This document shows positions 9,499 to 20,657 of a stretch of 52,196 nucleotides of DNA, one piece after another (the stretch's first letter is position 1; the number at the start of each line of letters is the position of its first letter). The stretch is from assembly GCA_019400425.1 (NCBI GenBank), contig JAFREE010000169.1, positions 1-52,196 of the forward strand, given 5' to 3'. The translations under genes and the position numbers were made by a program. Source of the DNA: Hymenochaete sp. R1. Taxonomy: Eukaryota > Basidiomycota > Agaricomycetes > Hymenochaetales > Hymenochaetaceae. Below the pieces are notes generated by a model. That model ran no database searches and was not told the origin of the DNA. It saw nothing but the letters and a program-made list of their open reading frames with translations.

Positions 9499-11730
9499 TC
9501 AGTGAATCCGAGCACTAAACATCGGAGCCGACGAGCGCTCGCCTCGCCATACCAATGCCGCATTTCTCAACGCTGCCTCTTCCGCCTCTTCCTTCTGCTT
9601 TCCCTCTCCTTCAGCAAAATACTCGCCATCTCCTGTATGAAAACATCAGCAGGCAATCAATGCTTACAAACAGCAGGTATTTATAATGAAAAGAGACATA
9701 CTTTTGACGGTGTAAATCCACTTTGGCGAATGAGCCAGTCCGAAAAATCGGGGATTATCCCATTCCACTCGTGTCGTAAGATCATGTTCCTCTAAATACG
9801 CCTTGAAAAGTTTCCTGTAACCTAAAAGAAGGGGGAAAATCGAGGGATCGCGCTTGCCTTTAGAGTACTTGAGCACTAGGATGATTTTAAAGACCACACG
9901 GGACTCACATAGATCATCCAATACTTTGCCGCATGCATGCTCCTCTACTATTTTCTTATTCGGGCCAGTTCCCTCATAACGAATACTTCCGTCAACTGGT
10001 GAGGAAAAGTAGGCTTTAGAAGAGAACGCTCGTTGAGAATAAAAGCCTCAACTATTTTTAATGATACACTTCCAAATTGGTGGGGTTGTGTTCGTTTGCT
10101 GCAGCTCGGGCCGATGGACTAGATGTTTTTTGGCTATCAAGTTATACAAGAGAGATTTACGCGCTATTTGAGAAATTAGTGAATATGTACACAAGAAAAA
10201 AAGGTCTAATATACCTCCTGGTACGCTCTCCAAGTCATTGGGTGGCGGGGGCGGCGGGAACCCCGAGAAATCAGGAAGTGTACTGCGCCTAGTAGTCTCT
10301 TCATTCACGGACACTAATGTTGAAATTTTTGAATCGGATTCGTTATCGTCTGAAGTTGTCCCCGCAGTCGATCCCGGGCTACGATTTTCACTACTTGTAC
10401 CCGAAGTGGGACTTGATACGTGCATTTCAATGCTAGGGGTGCCTGGCCGGCTGGACTCGGAAGCGTGCCCATCCAATAGTTCATCCCACATATCGCCCTG
10501 GCGTCCAGAGTCTCGCGTACTGCCACGACCGAATATCAATTCCAAACGTCTACAATAACGTACGATCGGCGCAAACACACAAAATTATAAACTTATTCGA
10601 CTCACCCAACTCTTTTGCGAAGTTCGTTGACGTTTGGCCGGTTTTGAGAAAGTTTCGCCCAGCAATCAGTGCATATCGACATCAGCGCTGTGTCGAAACC
10701 AGCCCATTCTTCTCGCTTTGGACCAGCGTACAGTGGTTTCTCTCCGCGGGAGATAGCGTTGATGACACTCAGCTGAGTTTCTTTTTCGGCCCAGGGTGGT
10801 TCTCCAGTAAGAAGCTCCTATACAAATGATAAATAAAATGTTAACGACTCGAGTGATATGTTACATACCAATATAGTCATGCCCATGGACCAGACATCAC
10901 TTCCTTTTGTTCTTTTTCTACCGATGCTGGAAGCGCCAAAACGCTCATTCCGAGGATAAAGTTCAGGCGGCATCCACATAAATGTGCCCCGTCCTTGGGT
11001 TCTCGAGGTCTGCAATTGTTCAAATTTGGAGATACCGAAATCTGCTATCTTTGGGATTCCTTCTTCAGAGACAAGGATGTTATCCTTCAAAAGCGAAAGT
11101 CAATATTTCGTATCCTATAGTGGACTTTATGCCGGACTCACTCCGCGCAGATCCCCGTGGATCACATCGTGACTATGTATGTGCCACAATCCATTCAATA
11201 CTTGACCAATCTCATTGTCCTAGATTAGTAAAACTCCAAAGAAATTCCCAGAAGCTTACCATGGCAAGAAGACAGACCCTGTTACCATTATTCTTCAGAT
11301 AATCGTTGAGCTTGCCGTTCGCTTGCCAATCTGAGACGAAACATGGGAGTCTTTCCTGGCCTCTCGTTTCGTACACGATTCCTCGCAGTTGCAAAACATT
11401 CTCATGGTATCCAACTTTCGACCAACTGTCAATTTCAAAGTTGAAGTCCTAATTTTAAATAAAAAAAAACCCCGTCATGTCAATTATCACATTCAGAACT
11501 GCAACGAATCGGGACTCAACTAGAGCGAATTGACGCTTCTCTTTATACATATGAGGCCGAAGAATCTTGACGGCGAGGCATCGTTTTTCTTGACCCCTTC
11601 CTTCAGAAATCGTTGCTTTGACGTCAGAATAATTCCCTCCACTTTTGTGTTCAAGAGGCCCCAAGTAGCCAGTGAAGTCAAAGAGATGGGGTGGAATACG
11701 GTAACTAACGCTTGTTCCGGAGTCCATCAT
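9499..11730 (-). CDS. Protein kinase fused to two C-terminal dsRNA-binding domains (inverted PKR-like architecture)
   Basis: Ten exons (11730-11521, 11448-11260, 11219-11142, 11084-10869, 10817-10606, 10549-10215, 10163-10053, 9995-9909, 9821-9702, 9632-9499) join without a stop into 563 residues. Residues 1-302 form a kinase: YRIPPHLFDFTG, glycine loop GGNYSDV, beta-3 lysine in LAVKIL, catalytic loop VIHGDLRGDNIL (HRD is HGD but the Asp is kept), DFG in KIADFGISK, PPE in place of APE, and SDVWSMGM. The HGDLRG style is common in agaricomycete tyrosine-kinase-like kinases. Residues 303-412 are a Ser/Thr/Pro-rich linker ending LPDFSGFPPPPPPNDL. Residues about 414-480 form dsRBD 1 (ARKSLLYNLIAKKH, WKCIIKN, YEGTGPNKKIVEEHACGKVL). 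Residues about 481-552 form dsRBD 2 (YRKLFKAYLEEHDL, KWIYTVKRDG, AEGEGKQKEEAEEAALRNAA). Two donors are GTTGAG, which is weak. Translation may start at 11730 or 11727; the paralogue supports the second Met. The 3' end is either the TGA at 9499 or, if GTATGG near 9572 is a donor, an extension to 9304. Its role is inferred: RNA-triggered signalling. Confidence 0.85.
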
Positions 11731-12312
11731 TCGTTATAGGAACTAAGGGAAGAGGGCCAGCGGCTTATCAGTGCAGTCCGTCCAAGCACTACTTTATACC
11801 TCTGGTCACGGTGTACATTATCGGCTCGATTCCGTAACGCCCTGTCCTCCGTCATTATGGCGGTGAACAACGGCATGGTGGTGAAGCACTCCAGCACATT
11901 TATCACTAGGGTTGCCGCGAGTTCCATACAGTAAGCGCCCATCCAATGGATGCTGTAAACAACATGCAACAGGCGAGGCCAACGTAATCCGGTCGATTTC
12001 AGACGGAAGGGAATAAAAAGGTGGATGGTGTGCTATAGCAACTGCATGACATTCACCAAAGCGCGCCGCTAGAAGTAGATGGATAAGCTCAAGATCAAAG
12101 AGAAGACCAGAGCACTTCAAACGCGCTGTTATGGGGCGATGGAAGCAGTGGAAGTTTCCTACGACGGACATCGGCCGACTCTGGAGGATGGCGAAAGAGG
12201 ATGTTGGGTTTCCTTGCGTGGAAAGCAAGCTTGTGTGTGCGAAGAGAGAAGCCGGTACATGAGAGTCCGCGTCCCATCTGACCAGCCTCGAGTTTCGGGA
12301 AGCGAAGGTGCA
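11731..12312. promoter_or_regulatory. Upstream region of the kinase-dsRBD gene
   Basis: The part around 12060-12275 is shared with the region upstream of the decayed paralogue (8555-8720). I see no clear TATA box and no convincing open frame. The shared block may hold transcription signals, but that is inference. Confidence 0.4.
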
Positions 12313-12600
12313 TCACATCGATCTACTTCCTTCCCTCAATAAAGCAGCTCTTCTTGCCTTGCCATCTACCCCGCTCAGAGCGCAGAATTGACAGAACTCT
12401 ATATCATAAGTAACTGGATCGGACAGCATTCGACATATCTGGTTAAAGATGAGAGTTTCGTTTTGCAGAGCTTTGCTAGGGTGATGAAAGGCGTACTTAG
12501 GTCCAGTAGCTGTGGTACTATTTGAATAAATCAGAGAGTTTGAAAGCGTGGCACGGTCCGACTTCACCGACTTACCATCCTCAAGCTTACGATATACCGC
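12313..12600 (-). CDS. Possible short hypothetical protein or terminal exon
   Basis: A minus-strand frame is open from about 12600 to a TGA at 12313. It begins NCKAVYRKLEDGKSVKSDRA and continues with ATGPKYAFHHPSKALQ and CQFCALSGVDGKARRAALLR. Composition and reading look protein-like, and a GTAAGT at about 12572 could be a splice donor with an acceptor at CCACAG. The only internal Met is at 12567 and no upstream exon could be fixed. It has no recognised domain, lies just beyond the duplicated block and could be a fragment. Confidence 0.25.
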   Translation of the reverse strand, partial: AVYRKLEDGKSVKSDRATLSNSLIYSNSTTATGPKYAFHHPSKALQNETLIFNQICRMLSDPVTYDIEFCQFCALSGVDGKARRAALLREGSRSM

Positions 12601-13338
12601 CTTGCAATTGAGGTATTATTTCATTTTCTTTAACTTGCAATACGGCGCTAGACATATCGTATTTTAGAAATTGATGCTTGATGCGATAGTGCGGACACAT
12701 GGAGTACAACTGAAGCTGAGAGGACGTAGTGGAGTAGTGGTCAAAAAGGTGAGTACCAGTACTAGTGAGTGAGCGAGTGCGTGAAAGTCCGAGGTCGTTT
12801 GAACTGTGTGAAAGTTGATCGACGTTCCCTTTTAAGCGGTCGAGACCCCGACCATCGAATATTTTCTTTTTATTTCTTTTGTACAAAAACCATCACTACG
12901 AACTCCGAACCACCGCCATTCTCGAAGGCAAAGGTGGTCTTTGTATCATGCGTGAGCATTTTGGACGAGGGTTGACCGTATTGGACAAAGCAGGCTTTCC
13001 GACTCTTTCGGCAAGTTTGGGCGCCTAATCGCGGTCCGCTCATTCTCCTGAACCCGAACTTCGCCTTCTTCCTTTACTTATCCACCACACACACTGGTGC
13101 ATGCCCTCACTCTCAAAATACCTGAACACAAGGAACGCCGAGCCGCATCCCACAGGGGATAAAAAACTCCTAATTCTGACTTGGTCTGACACCGGATTAC
13201 ATAACTGGATACTACTCGGATGTTGCCACAGCTTGGAACTTTCGAACATGGGTATGTATTTGAGTATGGGAACCCGCTTTACCTCTTGCCATCATCAGGT
13301 CTTCTCAAGCGCCTGAGGAGCTGTTCAGGACGGCGACT
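12601..13338. other. Intergenic region upstream of the F-box gene
   Basis: No supported gene lies here. The frames on both strands are short and lack domains. This is the 5' flank of the plus-strand F-box gene. Confidence 0.5.
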
Positions 13339-14925
13339 ATGGCTCTTGTAGCGTCTGGTGCTGCGAGATGGCTGATTGCTGCGAAAGCATCTCAGTCAAA
13401 GTACACGGATGACGCCAAATGTCAAGAAGAGCTTTCGTTCACGCCACATCTGGGTTCGAGTACAGATGAAAATACAGTCGTCTTCTCGAAAGGCTCGAAA
13501 GACATCGAGGTGGATGGATTGCTCTGGTCCAATCTTCCAACCGAGCTCGTCCTTCACATCTTTCACCTCGCCGCCAAATCGTCCAAACCAACTGCCACCA
13601 CCCTCGCACTCGTTTCTCGCGCAACTCACACGACCATCCGCCCACACCTCTTCTCCTCTCTCGTCCTTTCTCACCGTAGCGAAACGTTCGAAGTCATCGC
13701 CTTTCTTTCCGCTCGTCCAGACCTCGGTACCTTTGTTCGCACTCTCTGGATGCGCGAATGCGTTACTAAGGACATCGAGATGCTCTTCGTATGCAAGGGC
13801 GTCGAAAGGCTCGCAGTGACGCCCGTGGGACTGGGAGCAGTGTGCAGACTCGGAAATCGCGCGGCACAGCAGGGATGGTTCAAGGGGAAGTGCAAGCATA
13901 TCGGCGAAGCGTTGGCCCTGCCTCGGCAGCTTTTGATATTCCCCGGAAATTTGGACTGGGATGTCGATATGACTGGTGCAGACTCACGTACGCGGATGAA
14001 CAGGCACCGAGGACGTGGGGACGTCGAAGCTGACGCGGTTGCTACATCCCCGGAGTGGGCTTTGAAAATGAAATCAAATATCGGCCCCTGCCCTGACTCA
14101 AACCCGAACGGCGATGTGAAACTTAATGAAGGCGGAACTTTGAATCGTGAATGCAAAGCGAACTCGAGCTCGATGTCAGGCTCGGGACTCTACGTTCCTT
14201 GGCGTTGGAAATCTTACAGCCCAACTCTTCTTGCGAACTTAACCCACCTCTACCTCTCTCAACCAGGCCAACTGACCCGCCTACTTGAGACCAATGTCGT
14301 CTTTTCACACCTGGCGCACCTCGCAGCGCCACTCGTCGGTGCATGCATTACCCTTCCCGCTTCTTCCGAATGTCCTTCAGAGACCGATTCGACGTGGGGT
14401 ACAGACGGCGATTCGAGTCTGAAATCGGCATACGGGAGCACGGTCATCTCACCTTCGCCTCAGCACCTCTTTGCATCTCCACTCTTACCCACTTTAACGC
14501 GCCTCCTTGTCCTCCCCGTCCCACGTTTCCCTGGCCCAGACTACATCTCCTCTCCCGCTCTGACACCAGCATCACCTACGTCGACTTTTGGACCGTGGTG
14601 TCAGTTTGCAATGATGAACTCGGTAAGTAGCTCTGGATTTCGTTTCGAGACTGGTGAAGAGGACGATGAGGAAGGAGGGGGCGAGGACGGACAGGGCCGG
14701 CAATCGAGGAAGAAAAAGTCGAAATCAAAATCGGAGTGGGTTGAACTCTCGTCGGATTCACGGTTCTCGTCAAGGGCGAGCTCGGCGTATCCGAAATCGG
14801 CCTCAAAAGGAACTCGAGAAAGGCTCGTAAGGTACGCGCGGCGCGAAGAGGTGAAAGAGGAGAGCCTGCTTGAGAGGTGGCGTATCGGCGAGGGGAGGGA
14901 TGGGTGGGAGGGCCTGTGGATGTGA
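13339..14925 (+). CDS. F-box domain protein, 528 aa
   Basis: This reads as a single exon starting MALVASGAARWL. Residues about 62-108 form an F-box: LWSNLPTELVLHIFHLA, then TTLALVSRATHTTIRPHLF and LVLS, the usual pattern in agaricomycete F-box proteins. F-box proteins bind Skp1 and act as substrate adaptors of SCF ubiquitin ligases. No leucine-rich or WD repeats are evident, so the substrate side is unknown. Residues about 430-500 are acidic then lysine/serine-rich (EEDDEEGGGEDG, KKKSKSKSEW). A good GTAAGT donor at 14622 inside the frame raises the possibility of an intron or alternative splicing in this low-complexity stretch. The start was chosen as the first ATG of the open frame. Confidence 0.75.
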   Translation: MALVASGAARWLIAAKASQSKYTDDAKCQEELSFTPHLGSSTDENTVVFSKGSKDIEVDGLLWSNLPTELVLHIFHLAAKSSKPTATTLALVSRATHTTIRPHLFSSLVLSHRSETFEVIAFLSARPDLGTFVRTLWMRECVTKDIEMLFVCKGVERLAVTPVGLGAVCRLGNRAAQQGWFKGKCKHIGEALALPRQLLIFPGNLDWDVDMTGADSRTRMNRHRGRGDVEADAVATSPEWALKMKSNIGPCPDSNPNGDVKLNEGGTLNRECKANSSSMSGSGLYVPWRWKSYSPTLLANLTHLYLSQPGQLTRLLETNVVFSHLAHLAAPLVGACITLPASSECPSETDSTWGTDGDSSLKSAYGSTVISPSPQHLFASPLLPTLTRLLVLPVPRFPGPDYISSPALTPASPTSTFGPWCQFAMMNSVSSSGFRFETGEEDDEEGGGEDGQGRQSRKKKSKSKSEWVELSSDSRFSSRASSAYPKSASKGTRERLVRYARREEVKEESLLERWRIGEGRDGWEGLWM

Positions 14926-16550
14926 TATGCTTTATGCTTGGATTTAGGGTTTTGTTTCCACTTCCATTCCTTTCTTGATCAATTTCACGTTTCATTCTTG
15001 CTTGGAGCTTTTGTCATAGAATGTTTGGGTTGAATCGTGCTTCAAGTTCCTTTTCCTTCCCCTTTCCCGTCTGTGCTTGCGGTGTACCGTGAGTCCGTCC
15101 CTCGCCCCTGGTTATCCTTGCGATGGCCGACTCCGTTTTCAAGTTCGTTCGAGCGAGTTCTTTTCTTGTCTCTTATGGTTTCTCACTTGCATAAGATCTC
15201 TTCATCGACACCCTCAGCTCGGCCTATTCGTTCCGTTTGAAGTACCTCTCATTTCCGACCCCACCCCCGTCCAAAGTTACGCTCCCGACTCCGTCTTCTT
15301 CTACTCCTCCTTCTCCTTTCCACACACCGCAACCGTCGCACCGAGCTGGTGGCCTCCACCTCCATATCGATCCGAAACGACACATCTACACGTCCATTGT
15401 TTCTTCACCCCGAACCGCTTCGTCTTACTTGCTTTCCAATTCTCAACTCCCTTCTTTCAAATTTAATATCTTCTTGCCCTGTCAATCCTCCATCGCCCCC
15501 CCCCCCCCCCTCTTTTTTCTTTTTATTTTCTATTCTTTTCTTCCCAAAGTTTCATCGTCCAGTAACCCCGCCTCCGCCTCCGACTCCTCCCACTAGCACT
15601 CCCTTTGCGACCCACGAATCCCGCCGTTTTTCTCAGTACTAGTGATACCAGTACCATATTCCACGTAGACCCTCCCGCCATCCTTACCTTATCTAATATC
15701 CCTCACTTCACTTCCGCTAGCACTGGTACTACGGTATACTATCTTGTGATTCGATCCGAGCCTGCTGCGGGCTGCGGGCTCCGGGGTTTCTTAAATTAAT
15801 GATGCTGTATCCTGTCGAACTAGAAATAAAGAATAAAGGAATAATGTAACTATCCGATGCTTGGATGTTTGTCTGAGATCTGCGACCCGCACGAGTCGAG
15901 TCGACTAGAGTGGTATTGAAGTAGCGTACTTATTTGTCCTTTCTTCGAGTCGTCGTACGGGCGTACGCCCCGTCAGACACGACAAATCCTGGAGTTTTGA
16001 ACGAGGGGCTTTCATAAAAGATAAAAGATGAAAGATAAAAGATAAAGGAGAAGGAGAAAACCACATCCACGTTACTGATATCAGCAGTATTTAATAAATG
16101 TAATGAGTTTCGCTACGATATTAATACAAGTACGGAGTAACGGAGTAAGACGTACGTTATGAGAAGTGAAGATTGACGAAAAGAGATAGAGAGGGAGAGA
16201 GAGAGAGAGAGAAGGGAAGGAAGGAAATAGAATACAGAATGCAGAATACAGTTAGAGTACAACAACTCCTTGCGCAATCGCAATCGATATTGATCAGTCA
16301 CATCACTCCCGATACCAGCACCAGCGAACATTCATACACTCCACTCCATACACACACCCACTTCATTTCGTCCCGTCCCGTTTCGTAGCTTGGACTCAGA
16401 ACATTAACGACTCGGGGTACCAAGCTTTCTTCGTCCATTGGCCGTTTCTGGGTCTCCAAGCTGCCACTCTGGCATTTAATATTAATACTCAGCCATGGGT
16501 ATCACCTTGCCTATACGAAGAAGTCATAAGCCATAAGTAATTAAAGGAGT
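14926..16550. other. Intergenic region between convergent F-box and carnitine acetyltransferase genes
   Basis: This 1.6-kb region contains strongly pyrimidine-rich plus-strand sequence at about 15040-15650, including a run of about 17 C near 15490, and a GA-repeat tract at about 16190-16215. The plus-strand frames here are Ser/Pro/Phe-rich products of that bias and not credible proteins. Confidence 0.55.
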
Positions 16551-19500
16551 TTAGTCAATTCGTGTCTCATGTCTTATGGATCGACGGAGATACGAACCGA
16601 CGTAGGAACGCGAGTTGCGTCTCGTGGAGCGCCCGAGGAGGCTCACTTCGCCGCTGTCGAAGAACGAGTAGCCGGCTGTTGATGGGAATATAGTTGTAGT
16701 AATGGCGATGGATGCCGGTGCGTGAATGGGTTGGTCGTCAGTTCACGGTTCGGAGAAGTAGACACGGGTGGGGGAATTGGAAGGAAAAAAAGGAAAGAAA
16801 GGAAAGTTGGAGAGGGGACGTAAGGGAAGGGAAGGGAAGAAGGGAAGAAGAGACGTACTCATTGGACCGTCTTCGTCTTCCTCGCTGTCCGCACTCGTTA
16901 CACTACCCACCGTAACCCCGACCACCCCTCCCAACCCATCAACTCCAACCACCTTCCCCACCTTCCCTCCCGCCCCAGTCCCAGCCGCAGCCCCCACGCC
17001 CCCCACCCTCTTCCCCGTCCTCGCATCCCTCACAGCACCCCCATGATCCACAAACGTCCCCCCCCTCTCGTTCGCCTCCCTCCACACCCCCACAAGCAAC
17101 GCCCTCACCCCCTCAAGCACCCCCTCCAGCGTATCCAAAAACCTCCTCGTCTGCAAATGCTTCGAGCTCGCACACACGCTGATCCCGTCCTCCTTCACGA
17201 TATACCCGATCCCGTACCCGTCCGCCGCGACGGGCCCGAAGCCGAAGAGCCGCAGCGCCGGGTTGCCGCAGTTCGACGTGGAGAGGATGGAGGTGGAGAG
17301 GATGGTGTAGCCGGGGTCGAGGAAGAGGGGCGGGAGAGTGCGTTTGGGGTGGTGGTGTGGGAGGGAACAGGTGGAGGTGGGCGAGGTGGGAGGGGAGGGG
17401 GGTGGAGAGGTGAGTTCGCGTTGGAGGAGGCAGTAGAGGGCGTAGAGGTGGCGGTCTTGGCCGAGGCCTTTGCTGCATTCTTTGGTGAGCGCGACGTGTC
17501 GCTCGCACGCCTTGCGGAGCGCGTCGACCTTTTGTTTCGGCGTCGCGTCCGAGAAGAACGTCTATTCACCCCCCCAAAAAAACGTCAGAGTCAGCGACAC
17601 AGACACAGACACAGACACAGACAAGAAACCCATCAACCCCCCCAACGCCCTAAACTCACCTTCGTAAACTCCACGCTCTCCCTCTGCACCGTCCTAATCG
17701 CCTCCGTCCTCCCATGCAAAAACCCCTTCGTCATCGCCGGCTCATACGTACACTCCGTCCGCCCATACAGCCCAAAATACGCCGCCTGGAAACACATCTG
17801 CACAAACGCGTCCGGGCTCAGCCCGTGCCCCGTCACGAACACCTTCCCGAAGCTCTTGAACTCGAGCGCCTGGCAGTCGTTCTGGCAGATGAGGTCGGAG
17901 AGCCGCGTCTCGGCGAAACGGATCCCGGCGCGGAGGTCGGGGCCGAGGATCCATTCGAGCTTCTTCGGGTGCGTGTCGTAGGCGGTGGTGGTGCCAGTGG
18001 GGTCCGGGATGGGGACGGGAGGGACGGGTGAAATACCGTTTGGGAAGGACTTTGGGGGGCCTTTGGGGGGTTTGTAGGATTTGGCGTAGGGGGATAGAGG
18101 GGCGTGGAAGAGGGTTGGGGCGGAGGGGTTGATGGAACGCGCGAGGAGCATTAGATTGTCAGTGCTGGAACGACACGCATACACAAAATCAATCAGTAAA
18201 CAATTCAATAACGGTTGAGGAAAAACTGACTAGATGTCTGCTGCGAACCGGAGGACCGTATGTCCATCTACGCCCGTATGTTCAAAGTTGATCCCTGCAG
18301 ACCCATCCGCACAGACAATAATCTGGAGCTACATCATGATGCGCACAAAACATTTTAGTCAGTTTCAACAAAAACAAAAACCAAAGAAAATACGACACGA
18401 CAGGTCGAAACGCGAAACTTAAACACACCTACCTTATCATACCACCGATTCGTACACGTCCCAACCTGCACCCCATTCACAAGCTCATACGTCCCACACA
18501 AGAAATTATCACACAGCTCCGCCAGATTCCTCGGCTTCGCGTCGTCCAAACACACCACGAACAACGACCCATCCACCACTTCCAGACACTCCCTATTCCC
18601 ATTCCCATTCCCATTCCCCTCCGCACCCGCACCCGAGCCCGGGCCCTCATGACGCTGCTGCAGCCTCTCCCTCAACCCACTCCACACCTTCCGATTCTCC
18701 GTCGACAGCACCCCAATAGCCCCGCGCGCGACGTCAGTGACGGGCGTCACGTCCGCGTCGTCCACGATAGCCTTCAACGTGCGCACGATCTCGCGCTCGG
18801 TGAGTAGAGGACGGGATTGGGCGTCGAGGACGTCGAACCAGTAGAATTGGCCCCGTCGGAGGACGACGATGTGCGAGGAGGAAGGGTGTGTTTGCATTCG
18901 GCAGCCGCGCTGGTGTGTGGTGGTGGGTTTTTTGGTTGTATGCATCAGCGTACTCGTAGTTGCAAGCACTCTCGGATTGAAACTCAGGCCAGGCTCACCT
19001 GCGTCGGAACCCTCGCCGTCCCAAACAGCCTCGCATACTGGTCCATATCAAGCGGGACGCTCCCCCTCAACATATCAGGTTCGAGAAGCTCCGCGCGGAG
19101 ATCATGGATGAAGCCAAGGGCAGAAGTGATGAGGGCTGCTGCGCGGGGTAGTTGGGAGCCTCGTGCCGGTGTGGGGTCGTCTCTATATACAGTATAGAGT
19201 TTACAGTTTAGAGTTTACCGTGACGATGGAGATGGGTGGGTAAGGTGGTCGATATACGGGCCCGGGTGAAGAAATGACTCAGGGAGGGACTTACTCGAGG
19301 ACGAAGAAAGGGTTGAGGGCGAGGACGACGGGGTCTGAATGGGATAGGTAGCTTTCGTACCTGTGGAAGGCAGAGGCGCATTATGGTTATCCAGTCGATG
19401 TCAATCCGAACATCGATTGTTCATTGCGGATTGGGAGCGAAGGAGACGGTGATGGTGATGGTGGATGTATACGATTGGAAGTCGAGAAAAAGAATGGTTA

Positions 19501-20657
19501 GAAGGGTAAACTTGCATAACCCGGAAGATACGTTGAGAAAGGAAGTAGAATTAAAAGACGATGAAAAAAAACACGGGAAAGAACATTTTTGCTACATCAG
19601 CAAGCAGCGTGTGTTGAATAGCGAGGGGATCAGAGTGAAATGAAGCCTCGATGGTTGCCAACTTGAAGTCGTCGCCGAGCTAATGAGAATGGCGAGACGG
19701 CGGTAAATGTTTGACGACGTCGTAGACAACGATGGTCATCTCAGACTCGTCCCCGTATCTGCCCCCAAACCCGGATATGCCGAATATACAATATCCAAAT
19801 AAAGGGCGAAACGGGCTAGCTCCGGCGCATTTTGAGCTTCTCAGAGCCCAATCTCTGAATGAATCCGACCGATCGACGACTCCGGCTCCGACTTGGCCTT
19901 CCCCGACGGAGCTCCGGCCTGCTAACTACCCTAAGAAAGACGGCATCGAGGGATAACAGGGAGCGAGCACGTCGAAGGCTGGGCTACTCGGGTCGGTGAT
20001 AGAGCGCAAGACCACGCTCGAATATGGACGTTCCGGACCATCGTGTTACAAGAACGTCGTAAGAGAAGACCTTGAGCGACGACCAGCGACTGAGCGAACG
20101 GCGGAACACGCATAGCTGCGCTGCGCTGCGGTACCCAGTTCTCGGGGAAGTTGGGAAGTCGAAATGTGGGAAATGCGGGAAGAAAGAAGACAAGGCACGG
20201 GCGAGAAGCCGGAGAAAGCCTGAGATGCCACCCAGTGACCCACACCCACGAATCGGATGGGTGTGTGCACGAAAGAAGGTAGAAAGTCTATCTATTCATA
20301 GAGAGCGCTGAGTGCAACAGGACTCACCAAAATTCTTCAATATAACTATCGTCGTCGTCTGTCAGTAAGCAACCTACTTCCACAACGCAACGACACCGCT
20401 CACCTATCCTTATCCCTCGCCCACTCCTCCAACTTCCGTTGTATCCTAGGCCCCTGCTCCGGATCCTCCAGAAACTCGGCAACGGCCTCTTTCGTCTGCG
20501 CGTGTTCCTCGGGACTCTGGAGGGCCTCGAGTGCGGCGAGGTAGCGGGCGCAAGTGTCCTGGAGGGAGGGGATGGGGAGCTTTGGGAGGGATTTCTGGTG
20601 GGCGTAGGTTGGGAGATGGGGAGGAGGCGGGTCGAATTTGGTTATGGTTGTGGACAT
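16551..20657 (-). CDS. Carnitine O-acetyltransferase (carnitine/choline acyltransferase family)
   Basis: It transfers acetyl groups between CoA and carnitine, moving acetyl units between peroxisome, mitochondrion and cytosol. The first exon starts at 20657 (MSTTITKFDPPPPHLPTYAH ... LPKLPIPSLQDTCARYL). Later exons give SYIEEFW and YESYLSHSDPVVLALNPFF (about 20350 and 19355-19300), LEPDMLRGSVPLDMDQYARL (about 19080), RRGQFYWFDVLD, CDNFLCGTYELVNGVQ with TNRWYDK, then VCADGSAGINFEHTGVDG, where the His should be the catalytic base. Downstream are ECTYEPAMTKGFLHGRTEAI, ECSKGLGQDRHLYALYCL, STSNCGN and FGFGPVAADGYGIGYIVKED, all family landmarks. The last exon reads GYSFFDSGEVSLLGRS and ends HETRID-stop at 16551. 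I see no clear PTS1 tripeptide and no obvious mitochondrial leader, so location is open. At least nine short exons are present; some junctions are approximate. Confidence 0.9.
17596..17622. repeat. Short tandem repeat (ACAGAC)n in a carnitine acetyltransferase intron
   Basis: Four to five copies of a six-base CACAGA unit lie within the intron between two conserved exons. It is a simple microsatellite with no evident effect on the reading frame. Confidence 0.8.

Noticed and set aside
15040..15650. Several overlapping plus-strand frames of 65-129 codons
   Set aside because: They arise from a pyrimidine-rich tract that suppresses stop codons; the products are Ser/Pro/Phe runs without domains.
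17043..17981. 312-codon plus-strand frame
   Set aside because: It is antisense to conserved carnitine acetyltransferase exons (SKGLGQDRHLYAL, FGPVAADGYGIGY) and has biased Arg/Pro/His composition.
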